DNA from: Bacteroidetes bacterium UBA7662
GTDB taxonomy: Bacteria; Bacteroidota; Bacteroidia; UBA7662
NCBI GenBank assembly: GCA_002483345.1
Contig: DLHS01000018.1
Location: 186,001-250,000, forward strand
Direction of reading: 5' to 3'
Length of the DNA stretch: 64,000 nt
The translations under genes and the position numbers were made by a program. Within the stretch, counting starts at the first letter, position 1; each line of letters begins with the position of its first letter. The notes under the pieces were generated by a model, which searched no databases, was not told where the DNA came from, and saw only the letters and a list, made by a program, of their open reading frames with translations. Shown piece by piece: positions 1 to 8,377 of the stretch.

Positions 1-1
1 C

Positions 2-748
2 TGGAAAACCATGGCCAGCGGCAAACTGGTGGCCAATGAAGCAGCCGTTGTAACCGAAAGAGAAGACCACGGCACTGCCGGCCAAAGCTGGCACAGGAGG
101 CTCGAAGGCCGTCCGCTGGCCTTCACCTTGTGGGTCACTATCGCCATCCTCATCGGGGGTATCGTAGAGTTTCTGCCTGCCTTCCTGATTAAGTCGAATG
201 TACCTACCATCGCTTCAGTTCAACCTTATACGCCACTGGAATTACACGGCCGCGACGTTTATATTAAAGAGGGTTGTGTGGGCTGTCACTCGCAGATGGT
301 TCGTCCTTTCCGCTCTGAAACCGAACGTTATGGTGAATACTCCAAGGCCGGGGAGTTTGTATACGACCACCCCTTCCTGTGGGGTTCGAAACGTACCGGA
401 CCGGATTTGCACCGGGTGGGTGGCAAATACCCCCATGCCTGGCATTACAACCACATGGTGGAGCCTACTTCGATGAGTCCGGGGTCTATCATGCCAGCGT
501 ATCCGTGGTTGGCAGAGCAAAACATCGACCTGGCACTTACTCCCAAAATGGTAAACGCCATGCGGACACTCGGTGTGCCCTATGCGGCCGGTTATGAAGA
601 CAAAGCCAATACAGATTTACAGGCGCAGGCTGGTAAAATCGTGGCTGATCTGAAAAAAGACGGCATCAACGTGGTTGCCGAATCTGAGATGGTGGCTTTG
701 ATCGCCTACCTGCAACGTTTGGGTACCGATATCAAATCCAATAAATAA
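2..748 (+). CDS. ccoO: cbb3-type cytochrome c oxidase, CcoO region (5' truncated, probably of a CcoN-CcoO fusion)
   Basis: Membrane-anchored mono-heme c subunit of the high-affinity cbb3 terminal oxidase. A transmembrane segment (about residues 38-60 from the ATG at 11) precedes a CVGCH heme c site near residue 89. A Met ligand candidate lies in the GSIMPAYPW stretch. The frame is open to the left edge with no stop (W-K-T before the first ATG). Many Bacteroidota fuse CcoN and CcoO, so the ATG at 11 is probably internal and the catalytic CcoN part lies outside the window. That fusion is inferred from family knowledge. The C-terminus is complete, and ccoQ follows after 8 nt in the same operon. 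Confidence 0.93.
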   Translation, partial: WKTMASGKLVANEAAVVTEREDHGTAGQSWHRRLEGRPLAFTLWVTIAILIGGIVEFLPAFLIKSNVPTIASVQPYTPLELHGRDVYIKEGCVGCHSQMVRPFRSETERYGEYSKAGEFVYDHPFLWGSKRTGPDLHRVGGKYPHAWHYNHMVEPTSMSPGSIMPAYPWLAEQNIDLALTPKMVNAMRTLGVPYAAGYEDKANTDLQAQAGKIVADLKKDGINVVAESEMVALIAYLQRLGTDIKSNK

Positions 749-756
749 GCTGCACC

Positions 757-930
757 ATGATACGTGAATCCTTAGAAGCTATCACCGGGGTGAGCATCTA
801 CCCCATCTTCTCTTTTGTACTCTTTTTTACCTTCTTCGCAGGCATGCTCGTATGGGTATTCCGGAAGAAGAAGTCAGAAATAGACTTCCTGAGTAATCTC
901 CCGCTCGACGACAACCAACCTAAAGCCTAA
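757..930 (+). CDS. ccoQ: cbb3-type cytochrome c oxidase subunit CcoQ (57 aa)
   Basis: Small single-span membrane subunit thought to stabilise the cbb3 complex. The 57-residue product begins MIRESLEAITGVSIYP, has one hydrophobic helix (about residues 13-35), then an RKKK stop-transfer cluster and a short acidic tail. It lies 8 nt after the CcoO stop and 4 nt before ccoP, which is the canonical NOQP order. Size, topology and position support the call; the sequence has no catalytic motif. Confidence 0.88.
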   Translation: MIRESLEAITGVSIYPIFSFVLFFTFFAGMLVWVFRKKKSEIDFLSNLPLDDNQPKA

Positions 931-934
931 GACC

Positions 935-1486
935 ATGGCCAAAAAACCAGATGAACTAACCGACCACGACTACGATGGTATCCAGGAGTACGACAATGAC
1001 CTGCCCCCCTGGTGGACCTTTCTTTTCTACCTGACCATCATTTTCGGCATCCTTTACCTGCTCAATTACCATGTTTTTGGCACCGGCGATTCACAGCTGG
1101 TGGAATACCAGAAAGAGATGGCCCGGGCAGAGATCGCGAAAGCCAAATTTGAAGCCAGTCAGGGCAACGTAACCTTAACCTTTCTGGAAGATGCCGCGGC
1201 ACTGGAAAACGGCAAAAAAGCCTACGAAGCGAACTGTATTGCCTGCCATGGCATCAACGGTGAAGGCGGCGTGGGGCCGAATATGACCGATAACTACTGG
1301 ATACACGGCAATACAATCGACGACATGGTCAAGGTTATTACCTATGGTGTGGCAGAGAAGGGCATGATTCCCTGGGAAAAAACCCTCTCCAAAAAGCAGA
1401 TTGTGGAAGTAGCCAGCTATATCCATACCATGCAAGGCACCAATCCTGCTAACGGCAAAGAACCGCAAGGCGATTTGATCGAGTAA
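935..1486 (+). CDS. ccoP: cbb3-type cytochrome c oxidase subunit CcoP, single-heme form
   Basis: Electron-entry subunit of cbb3 oxidase. The 183-residue protein has the CcoP N-terminal signature (DGIQEYDNDLPPWW at 14-27), one transmembrane helix (about 26-48) and a periplasmic cytochrome c domain. There is a single CIACH heme site at 101-105 and a likely Met ligand at 144 (GMIPW). Proteobacterial CcoP is usually near 300 aa with two hemes, so this is a short mono-heme form. The reading frame is clean, so it is not a frameshifted remnant. It sits 4 nt after ccoQ in the same operon. Confidence 0.93.
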   Translation: MAKKPDELTDHDYDGIQEYDNDLPPWWTFLFYLTIIFGILYLLNYHVFGTGDSQLVEYQKEMARAEIAKAKFEASQGNVTLTFLEDAAALENGKKAYEANCIACHGINGEGGVGPNMTDNYWIHGNTIDDMVKVITYGVAEKGMIPWEKTLSKKQIVEVASYIHTMQGTNPANGKEPQGDLIE

Positions 1487-1501
1487 AGAAGAGCGGAGCG
1501 A

Positions 1502-1540
1502 GGGGATGGGTGATTGAGAAAAAATCTATCGCCCATCCCC
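1502..1540 (+). other. Stem-loop between ccoP and ccoG
   Basis: GGGGATGGG at 1502-1510 pairs with CCCATCCCC at 1532-1540. The stem extends through T/G wobble and GAT/ATC to about 13 bp, with a 13-nt loop. No T-tract follows, so it is not a typical intrinsic terminator. It could be a processing or stabilising hairpin that separates ccoNOQP from ccoG levels (inference). Confidence 0.6.
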
Positions 1541-1558
1541 ACGCGCTCTAATCTCCCA

Positions 1559-1607
1559 CTCTCCACTCTCCACTCTCCACTCTCCACTCTCCACTCTCCA
1601 CTCTCCA
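1559..1607 (+). repeat. Heptanucleotide tandem repeat, 7 x CTCTCCA, followed by CCA repeats
   Basis: Seven perfect CTCTCCA units fill 1559-1607, and CCA triplets then run directly into the ccoG ATG at 1619. The array lies wholly in the ccoP-ccoG leader. Perfect short repeats of this kind can change copy number by slippage. Here that would alter leader length, not the ccoG frame itself. Confidence 0.95.
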
Positions 1608-1618
1608 CCACCACCACC

Positions 1619-3028
1619 ATGTCACAGCAGGAATCGTTTACGCTCAGAACAGATAAGAGTTTCCGTGACAGCCTTTCATCGGTTGATGAAGCAGGCAATC
1701 GTATCTTTTTCCACCCCAAAAAACCGAAAGGCCGGTATTACAACTGGCGGAAGATTCTTAGCTATTTCCTGCTCTTCCTCCTGTTTACAGGGCCCTTTAT
1801 GCGCTTAAACGGGCATCCGTTTATGCTTTTCAACATCATCGAACGTAAATTTATCCTGTTCGGGGTGGCATTCTGGCCACAGGACTTCAAACTGCTTGCG
1901 CTGGGCTTTATCACCCTGGTGGTGTTTATAGTCCTCTTTACAGCCGTCTTCGGGCGTCTTTTCTGCGGCTGGGTTTGTCCGCAGACGATTTTTATGGAGA
2001 TGTTGTTCCGGCGCATCGAGTACTGGATTGACGGCGACTGGTCGGAACAGAAAAAACTGGTCTCGGCTCCGTGGAATGCCGATAAAATCAGGAAACGCAG
2101 TCTTAAATTCATCATTTTCGCTGCCATCAGCTTTCTGATTGCCAATACCTTTCTTGCCTACATCATCGGCAGCGATGCCCTGATCGATATCATCACCTCC
2201 CCTGTTTCAGAACATGTCGGGGGCTTTATTTCAATTATCATTTTCACCACCATCTTCTTTTTTGTGTACTGGTCGTTCCGCGAGCAGGCCTGCACCATTG
2301 TTTGCCCCTACGGCCGGTTACAGGGGGTATTGCTCGACAAAAACAGCATCAACGTCGCTTACGACTTCCTGAGGGGTGAGCCCCGCGGTAAACACAGCCG
2401 TAACCGTGATGAAAAACTGGGTGATTGTATCGACTGCAACCAATGTGTGGTGGTATGCCCTACCGGCATCGATATCCGCAATGGCACTCAACTTGAATGT
2501 GTGAATTGTACCGCCTGCATAGATGCCTGCGATGAAGTGATGGACAAGGTGAACAAACCCCGCGGATTGATACGGTATGCCAGCTACACAGGCATCGTCA
2601 CCAAGGTGAGGAAAATATTTACCACCCGGGTAAAGGCCTATTCGGTGGTTCTGCTGGTGTTGGTGAGCTTGTTTACCTATTTTCTCACCACGCGTACCGA
2701 AACCCAGACCAGCCTGCTGCGGGCCCGCGGCACCTTGTATACCCAGGTGGGCGAAAACCAGCTCCGGAATGTGTTTATGGTGAAAACCATCAATAAGAGC
2801 TTTGATCAGAAAGAAGTCAGTTTCAGGCTGAAACAACCTGCCGGTACCATAGAACAAATAGGCACAGGATTCGTCATTCCGCCTCAGGGTTATCGGGAAG
2901 GCGGTTTGTTTATTACCTTAGACAGAAATCAACTCACCGGCGTAAAAACCAACATCATCGTTGAAGTAGTTCATGGTGATGAAGTACTGGAAACTATCAG
3001 AACCTCCTTTTACGGTCCCGCACAATGA
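1619..3028 (+). CDS. ccoG: Cytochrome c oxidase accessory protein CcoG (FixG/RdxA family)
   Basis: Membrane iron-sulfur protein required for cbb3 maturation, with a proposed role in copper handling. The product is 469 aa with several transmembrane helices (for example FGVAFWPQDFKLLALGF and the following spans). A membrane CGWVCPQ motif is present. Two ferredoxin-type clusters follow: CIDCNQCVVVCP and CVNCTACIDACD. An Ig-like C-terminal domain completes it (IG-fold typical of FixG). I chose the ATG at 1619 because the frame upstream is only translated tandem repeat. The stop overlaps fixH by 4 nt. Confidence 0.93.
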   Translation: MSQQESFTLRTDKSFRDSLSSVDEAGNRIFFHPKKPKGRYYNWRKILSYFLLFLLFTGPFMRLNGHPFMLFNIIERKFILFGVAFWPQDFKLLALGFITLVVFIVLFTAVFGRLFCGWVCPQTIFMEMLFRRIEYWIDGDWSEQKKLVSAPWNADKIRKRSLKFIIFAAISFLIANTFLAYIIGSDALIDIITSPVSEHVGGFISIIIFTTIFFFVYWSFREQACTIVCPYGRLQGVLLDKNSINVAYDFLRGEPRGKHSRNRDEKLGDCIDCNQCVVVCPTGIDIRNGTQLECVNCTACIDACDEVMDKVNKPRGLIRYASYTGIVTKVRKIFTTRVKAYSVVLLVLVSLFTYFLTTRTETQTSLLRARGTLYTQVGENQLRNVFMVKTINKSFDQKEVSFRLKQPAGTIEQIGTGFVIPPQGYREGGLFITLDRNQLTGVKTNIIVEVVHGDEVLETIRTSFYGPAQ

Positions 3029-3474
3029 AAAAATCATCTAATTTCTGGCCTTACGGCATTGTCGCTGCCTTTCTTATATTCTGCAGTTTCATGATAGGTT
3101 TCGCCGTTTACAGCAGTCAGCATAAAACAGAGCTGGTGGCAGATGACTATTACGACCAGGAAATACAGTATCAGCAGGTAATAGATGGCAAAAAACGGCT
3201 GTCCACGCTGAGCCGTCCGGTAAAGGTAACTGCCTCTGCCGAGCAGATTCTGATCGAAATCCCGGATGAACTGATGCAAGCCGACAGCGGGCACATTCGT
3301 TTCTATCGTCCCAGCAATGAAAACTGGGATTTCAGAGCCGAATGGGTAGTATTTCAGGCTGGCAGTTACAGTTTGCCCGCTTCCGACTTTGTATCAGGCC
3401 CTTACCAGTTGGTCATGCAGGCCTATAAAGACGGCGACTTGTATTTCCACGAACAACGTATTACCATCGAATGA
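3025..3474 (+). CDS. fixH: FixH family protein
   Basis: 149-aa protein with one N-terminal transmembrane helix (about 9-29) and a periplasmic domain. The YYDQEIQYQQVIDGKKR stretch is typical of FixH (CcoH) proteins, which help assemble or stabilise cbb3 oxidase. Start and stop overlap both neighbours (ATGA at 3025 and at 3471), which implies translational coupling within ccoG-fixH-DsbD_2. No cofactor-binding motif is visible. Confidence 0.85.
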   Translation: MKKSSNFWPYGIVAAFLIFCSFMIGFAVYSSQHKTELVADDYYDQEIQYQQVIDGKKRLSTLSRPVKVTASAEQILIEIPDELMQADSGHIRFYRPSNENWDFRAEWVVFQAGSYSLPASDFVSGPYQLVMQAYKDGDLYFHEQRITIE

Positions 3475-4175
3475 ACAGTCCGCTGCTGACTGGATTGGCC
3501 CTTGGCTTTTTCGGCAGTTTGCACTGCGTGGGCATGTGCGGCCCCATTGTACTGGCTTTGCCGGGAAAAACCGCTCTTTTTTCGCGTTTTGCATCCCTTC
3601 GGCTGGTATACAATCTGGGAAGAATCTTCACCTATAGCTGGCTGGGTTTGGTATTGGGTATTTTTGGCAAACAACTTCAACTCAACGGCTGGCAGGAGAT
3701 CATATCTGTCAGTACAGGTGTTATCATTCTCCTTTTCACTCTTTTGCCCATTTTATCTGTCCGTTTTAAAAACGTGTTTCAACCTGGCAGACTGCTGGGG
3801 GGTATTCTGGGAGATTTTTTATACAAGCCTACTTATGCCGGACAGTTGATAACAGGCATGCTGAATGGGCTATTGCCCTGCGGCATGGTTTATCTGGCGC
3901 TTGCGGGTGCTTTGCTGGTTGGAGATCCACTGGGTTCTGCATCTTTCATGGCTGCCTTTGGTACCGGCACTTTGCCCGCCATGCTGGCGGTGGCCCTGCT
4001 GGGCAGGCAGGTATTAGGTAACTGGCGGCCCTGGTTCCGGAAACTCACTCCCGTTATTGCCGTTGCCATGGCCATACTTTTTATTTTACGGGGTTTATCA
4101 CTGGGTATTCCTTATGTAAGTCCCCAACTTCAGGCGATCCCCTCTACGACATCAGAAGCAGCTGTTTGTCATTAA
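3471..4175 (+). CDS. Sulfite exporter TauE/SafE-like (DsbD_2/UreH-type) membrane protein of the cbb3 assembly cluster
   Basis: 234-aa polytopic membrane protein with six or so hydrophobic segments. It opens with LGFFGSLHCVGMCGPIVLALP, and the HCVGMCGP motif is typical of the DsbD_2/TauE-like family found beside ccoG and fixH. A second motif, NGLLPCGMVYLAL, is at the start of the second repeat. Family members near cbb3 genes are suspected of moving copper or reducing equivalents. Sulfite export should not be assumed from the family name. It is coupled to fixH by a 4-nt overlap. Confidence 0.85.
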   Translation: MNSPLLTGLALGFFGSLHCVGMCGPIVLALPGKTALFSRFASLRLVYNLGRIFTYSWLGLVLGIFGKQLQLNGWQEIISVSTGVIILLFTLLPILSVRFKNVFQPGRLLGGILGDFLYKPTYAGQLITGMLNGLLPCGMVYLALAGALLVGDPLGSASFMAAFGTGTLPAMLAVALLGRQVLGNWRPWFRKLTPVIAVAMAILFILRGLSLGIPYVSPQLQAIPSTTSEAAVCH

Positions 4176-4283
4176 AATGACAATTTTAGCAGTCTATAAA
4201 TCTTTAAAACATCATCTGGAGATAGCATGCAGTTAACAGGCTGTATTGTGAATAACTTCTGCATATCTGACGGCCAACTTTTG

Positions 4284-4307
4284 TTAGTTTCAATTAACTG
4301 AAACTAA
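4284..4307. promoter_or_regulatory. 24-bp palindrome in front of the 108-aa Cys-rich gene
   Basis: TTAGTTTCA and TGAAACTAA form perfect 9-bp arms around ATTAAC. The palindrome ends 6 nt before the ATG at 4314. It has no T-tract and lies where an operator or a start-site hairpin would act. The cognate regulator is unknown. Confidence 0.55.
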
Positions 4308-4313
4308 GCTCCC

Positions 4314-4640
4314 ATGGAACCCCAGGCTTCACAGATAAGTCCGGAAATGCTCGACCTGCTTAAGGTCCTCACCCGGCCAGATGCAGCAGATGAAAAAGTC
4401 TATCACGGCTTTTTCCCTGCCGAAGATGTTGAGTCCTGCCTCGACGTTCCCCTTGACTCGCTGAAATTCCGGTTACAGCAGGCCTGCCCTATTTGCAAAC
4501 GTCATTCCCACCATTTGCGGTGGATACGTTACTCCAGCCCTGCCTCTGCCTGGGAAAGAGGCGCCGGAGTAGTTGGTGCCCTTTCGCTCTGCGACCAATG
4601 TGGTATTCAGGTTCAGTTTATCGCTACCCAGCCGCATTAG
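4314..4640 (+). CDS. Small Cys-rich (putative zinc-ribbon) protein of unknown function, 108 aa
   Basis: I do not recognise a named family. Two CxxC pairs (CPICKR near residue 59 and CDQCG near 93) could hold one zinc as a ribbon, with a basic, His-containing stretch (KRHSHHLRWIR) after the first. The N-terminal half is acidic and predicted soluble. It stands alone behind a palindrome and overlaps the convergent GH92 stop by 4 nt. The coding call rests on the paired Cys motifs and the clean ATG; the function is open. Confidence 0.7.
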   Translation: MEPQASQISPEMLDLLKVLTRPDAADEKVYHGFFPAEDVESCLDVPLDSLKFRLQQACPICKRHSHHLRWIRYSSPASAWERGAGVVGALSLCDQCGIQVQFIATQPH

Positions 4641-7540
4641 CGGATGATTACCTCATCCATAAAAATATAAGCCGGATCGGGATAGCCCAGGTGACCTTGC
4701 GGTAATTTACCAAAGTGGGTAATTTTCAGTTTTACATACCGGGCTTTTTCCGGCTTTTCAAGCACTTTCCCGATCTGTTTACGGATAACCGCTTCATCCA
4801 GCGCATCTGCTTTTTCGTTCACCACAAACAGACTCCTGAACGTTTTTCCGTCATCGCTTATCAGTACCTCCACTGTTTTAGGAAGTAAAATCCAGGGTTT
4901 GCTGTCCTGAATAAAACTACCGAAAACGGCGTTCAGCTCCCTGACTTTACCCAAGTCGATGCGCAATTCAACATCCTTGCCCTGCCAGCCTACCCAACAC
5001 CCTTTGCGCCAGTCATCATCGCCATACAACGCATCAATGAGGGTGCTTTCCCCTCCTGCCGCATACTCTTTTTTGGGAGCAACCGACCAGCTCAGCTTCC
5101 ACTTTTCAGGTATGCGATGAAAATAAGCCTCACTTTCATCGCTTGCATAGGCAGGCCTCCCGTTTTTGAGACTCCCGGGAAGGTATTGAATCATCCTGAT
5201 ATGAGTACTTTGGTGTATGACCAGGCTGTTTACCAGGGCATCTGTCCCTGAATGAGGATCACTTCCATCAAGGGTATAGCGAATGCGGGCACCGGGATGA
5301 GCCTGCCAGTTTATTTTCAGACTGTCGTAAAAGCCCATACCGGCTGCCTGAATGGCAGGGGCGGGAATCAACAGGCCACTGGTTGCAGAACGCCAGCTTT
5401 CGTGTCGTTTGATACCCCAGGCCGACAAGGCATTTCCCATCTGAAACACTATCAAACCTCCCTGCCGGATGCTGTCATGCGGCAGGTAGTTGTTGGGCCA
5501 GTCCCGACCATTCAGCGTCACTGATTGCACGAATTTCCCATCGCCCTTTCTCCTGAATTCAAACACCTTCCCATTTTCGAGCTGCAGGCTTGCTGTCGGG
5601 AAAGCGGGCGCTATCAGCGCATAATTGACATTTCCGGGGGCAATGGGGTAGATTCCGAGGCTGCTCATCACCAGCCAGGCACTCATCTGGCCACAGTCTT
5701 CGTTGCCACTCAGCCCATCCGGAGCATCGTGGTAGAGGGTATCGAGAATAGCATCGACCAGGGCCTGGGTTTTATGGGGTTTGCCCAGGCTGTTGTAGAG
5801 GTAGGCCATGTGGTGGCTGGGCTCATTTCCATGGGCATATTGCCCTATTAAACCTGTAATATCTGCCTGATTCCGACCTGTAGTGGTTGAATTTACCGAA
5901 AAAAGACTATCGAGTAATCTTTCCAGCCGGATTGGTCCACCTACACTTCCCGTGAAACCACTGATGTCGTGCGGGACATAAAAACTATACTGCCAGCTAT
6001 TGGCTTCCGTGAAATTATTATTCACTTCCCACGGGTCAAAAGGTGTCAGAAAACCGCCATTGTTCCGGGGACGCATGAGGCCGGTTTTCGGATCTATCAT
6101 GTTGACCCAGGAACGACTCCTGTAGTCATGTTTCCTGGCAAGACCTGTTTCGCCCAGCCAGGCTGCTACCCTGCTGATGCACCAGTCGTTGTAGGCGTAT
6201 TCCAGGGTTTTGGAAACCGATTCGCTTTCGTCGCTGATTTCGAGATACCCCTTCCTGCGGTAGGTTTCGAGTCCATACCGGTTGGCTTCGGCGGTACCAA
6301 TCATAGCCGCCAGCAATTCTCTTGCAAAAGCCGTATCTACCAGCCCTTTCATCACCGCGTCGGCTATCACAGAGGCACTGTGATAACCTATCATACACCA
6401 GGTTTCATTGCCCGCCAGCTCCCAAACGGGTAAGTGACCTGCCTGTTTATACATCATTAAAAAACTGTGGAGATAGTCGAGGGTTCTCTTTTCATCTGTC
6501 AGTGTATACAGCGGATGGGCAGCCCGGTGGGTATCCCACAAGGAAAAAACCGTGTACTGCGTATGATAACGGGCTTCGTGCAATTGCCCGTCAATGCCCC
6601 GGTACCAACCATCGGCATCGCTGAAGCGGTTGGGGACGATCTGGGTATGATACAGCGCGCTGTAAAACTTGCGCATACTGGTTTCATCTCCCGAAACCCT
6701 GATTTTGCCCAGTTCCGTGCGCCATTGCTCCTGACTGTTTTGAAGTGCTTTCTCAAAAGAGAAACTTGTTTGCCCGTGATTCAGCAGTGCCCCTGCCTCA
6801 TCTACCCCCGAAAGACTCATTTTAGCCTGTAAAAGCTTATTTCCTTTGCCCCGGAACCAAACTTCTCTGACATTCCGGGGATGAGAGTCGCCTGTCAGCA
6901 CACTTCCGACTGCATCAGACATTTCTACGTTCTGATCAAATTCGAGCGTGAAAAACAGCTTCTGGTCGGTTGCCCAGGCTTTGCTGTGCCGGTAGCCAAC
7001 AAAAGTGCGGGGTCCGGTGCGTTTGATTGCGGAGGCGGAGGTCTGGTCGCGGTGATCGAATCGAAGCACCACCCATTGATTTTCAGCTTCAGGATATTCA
7101 TACCGGTGAAAGCCCGAATAAGTCGTTGCGCTAAGTGACACGGTGATGCCATTTTTCATTTTCACCCGGTAAAAGGCAGGTGAGGCTTGCTCTTCCTCAT
7201 GAGAAAATGCGGTTCGGTAGGCGTAATCCTGACTGGTATCGGGGCCGTTGAGATGGGGCATCAGCAATAAATCACCATAATCGCTCACCCCTGTACCACT
7301 CAGGTGGGTATGGGAAAAGCCATAAATCACCGAGTCGCTGTAGTGATAACCGGAGCAGCCATCCCAACCATCGAGCCTGGTATCGGGGCTGAGCTGTACC
7401 AACCCGAAAGGAGCGGTAGCGCCGGGATAGGTATGCCCGTGCCCGCCAGTGCCGATGAAGGGGTTTACGTATGAAAGGGGATCAGATTGAGAAACAGCCA
7501 GGAGGGGAAACAGCAGGAGTGCTGAGAACAAACGCTTCAT
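4637..7540 (-). CDS. Secreted GH92 family alpha-mannosidase with C-terminal discoidin-like domain
   Basis: 967-aa exo-alpha-mannosidase-type hydrolase of the GH92 family, which are Ca-dependent inverting enzymes. A Sec signal peptide (MKRLFSALLLFPLLAVSQS) is followed by the GH92 N-terminal hallmark YVNPFIGTGGHGHTYPGA and FSHTHLSGTG. The catalytic (alpha/alpha)6 region carries GNEDCGQMSAW near residue 615. A chitobiase-C-like segment (IRYTLDGSDP, about 757) and an F5/8 type C-like carbohydrate-binding region (about 815-967) follow. There is no T9SS tail, so a periplasmic or outer-membrane-associated site is likely. No SusC/SusD pair is nearby, so it is not part of a visible PUL. Substrate linkage cannot be read from sequence. 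Confidence 0.95.
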   Translation of the reverse strand: MKRLFSALLLFPLLAVSQSDPLSYVNPFIGTGGHGHTYPGATAPFGLVQLSPDTRLDGWDGCSGYHYSDSVIYGFSHTHLSGTGVSDYGDLLLMPHLNGPDTSQDYAYRTAFSHEEEQASPAFYRVKMKNGITVSLSATTYSGFHRYEYPEAENQWVVLRFDHRDQTSASAIKRTGPRTFVGYRHSKAWATDQKLFFTLEFDQNVEMSDAVGSVLTGDSHPRNVREVWFRGKGNKLLQAKMSLSGVDEAGALLNHGQTSFSFEKALQNSQEQWRTELGKIRVSGDETSMRKFYSALYHTQIVPNRFSDADGWYRGIDGQLHEARYHTQYTVFSLWDTHRAAHPLYTLTDEKRTLDYLHSFLMMYKQAGHLPVWELAGNETWCMIGYHSASVIADAVMKGLVDTAFARELLAAMIGTAEANRYGLETYRRKGYLEISDESESVSKTLEYAYNDWCISRVAAWLGETGLARKHDYRSRSWVNMIDPKTGLMRPRNNGGFLTPFDPWEVNNNFTEANSWQYSFYVPHDISGFTGSVGGPIRLERLLDSLFSVNSTTTGRNQADITGLIGQYAHGNEPSHHMAYLYNSLGKPHKTQALVDAILDTLYHDAPDGLSGNEDCGQMSAWLVMSSLGIYPIAPGNVNYALIAPAFPTASLQLENGKVFEFRRKGDGKFVQSVTLNGRDWPNNYLPHDSIRQGGLIVFQMGNALSAWGIKRHESWRSATSGLLIPAPAIQAAGMGFYDSLKINWQAHPGARIRYTLDGSDPHSGTDALVNSLVIHQSTHIRMIQYLPGSLKNGRPAYASDESEAYFHRIPEKWKLSWSVAPKKEYAAGGESTLIDALYGDDDWRKGCWVGWQGKDVELRIDLGKVRELNAVFGSFIQDSKPWILLPKTVEVLISDDGKTFRSLFVVNEKADALDEAVIRKQIGKVLEKPEKARYVKLKITHFGKLPQGHLGYPDPAYIFMDEVIIR

Positions 7541-7601
7541 AGAATAAACCTACACAACGCCACTGAGCTATAAAAGAGAAATTTAGGCCTTGCTGTTAGG
7601 A

Positions 7602-7811
7602 GAACGCTTCGCTGGGAACGCTGGTGCTTCGCACTTTGCTGGTCGGAGCTGCGCTCCGGGGAACGCTTCGCTGACATACTGGTCAATATTCGGGTAAAGG
7701 AGTATCTTTCAAACAAAACATCCCTACCCAGATCAGCGAAGCGTTCCCCGGAGCGCAGCTCCAAACCAGCACGGCGGCCTTCAGGCAGCCTGCATTCCCA
7801 GCGAAGCGTTC
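7602..7811. repeat. Nested REP-like inverted repeat in the 328-bp gap 7541-7868
   Basis: A perfect 30-bp inverted repeat (7645-7674 and 7733-7762, 58-bp spacer) is nested inside a second perfect 16-bp pair (7602-7617 GAACGCTTCGCTGGGA and 7796-7811). The motif GAACGCTTCGCT occurs three times or more, in both orientations. GGAGCTGCGCTCC within each long arm is itself a small hairpin. No coding frame or transposase is present, which fits a REP/BIME-like or MITE-like element. The rest of the gap shows nothing else I can name. Confidence 0.85.
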
Positions 7812-7868
7812 ACAAAAAAGCCAATCCGGGGTGGACTGGCTTCATGGGTATAGTTGGGTATTCGGGTT

Positions 7869-8234
7869 TTAATCTCTGTATCGCAGGCGGATGGGTACAA
7901 TGTATGACTGATTCGCCAGCCAGAAAGGATCTGTAAGTACCAGCGCCTCCAACTGGCGTTCTATGCTGGAGCTAAGTTCGGTTTCCGCACCGGATATTTC
8001 TATTACTTCAATACGGCCGTCCTCTTTTACCAGAAACTGGGCTTCTACCAGCACATCCATGCCAGGAGTACTTAAAGTGGACTCCAGTCGGATGCTCCGA
8101 TTCAACTGCTTCCACATCTTCTGAATTGACAGTTCTTGTTGGGTCATGCCGGTTTTTTCATCGCCTCCGGCCTGGCTTTGCAAAGTGATCAGGCTGAGGG
8201 TCAGCACCAGGATCAGTTTTAAATGCGTTTTCAT
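7869..8234 (-). CDS. Small exported protein with TonB-C-like region, unknown function
   Basis: 121-aa product with a clear signal peptide (about residues 1-22, ending near LQSQAGG). The mature part contains VLVEAQFLVKEDGRIEV and a following helix SSSIERQLEAL, reminiscent of the TonB C-terminal fold (strand-strand-helix). There is no transmembrane anchor beyond the signal, so it is not a normal TonB. It lies alone between two repeat-rich gaps. The coding call is reasonable from the signal peptide; the TonB-like resemblance is tentative. Confidence 0.65.
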   Translation of the reverse strand: MKTHLKLILVLTLSLITLQSQAGGDEKTGMTQQELSIQKMWKQLNRSIRLESTLSTPGMDVLVEAQFLVKEDGRIEVIEISGAETELSSSIERQLEALVLTDPFWLANQSYIVPIRLRYRD

Positions 8235-8377
8235 AGTAGGATATAATTGGGTCTGTGGGTTACTGTTTCTTTGACGTTACAAAGTTGTGACAGGTTGCAT
8301 GACCCTGCAATTAAAGAAGACGGAAGTGTTGGATGGGTGGTGTGAACGGTTGGAAAAGGGGGATGAATGGTGAAACG

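Noticed and set aside
1559..1607. CTCTCCA array as a CRISPR or coding region
   Set aside because: Period is 7 bp with no spacers, and its translation is simple repeat.
1514..1618. N-terminal extension of ccoG from TTG 1514
   Set aside because: It is coded by hairpin and tandem repeat; the ATG at 1619 fits better. Kept only as a possible phase-variation idea.
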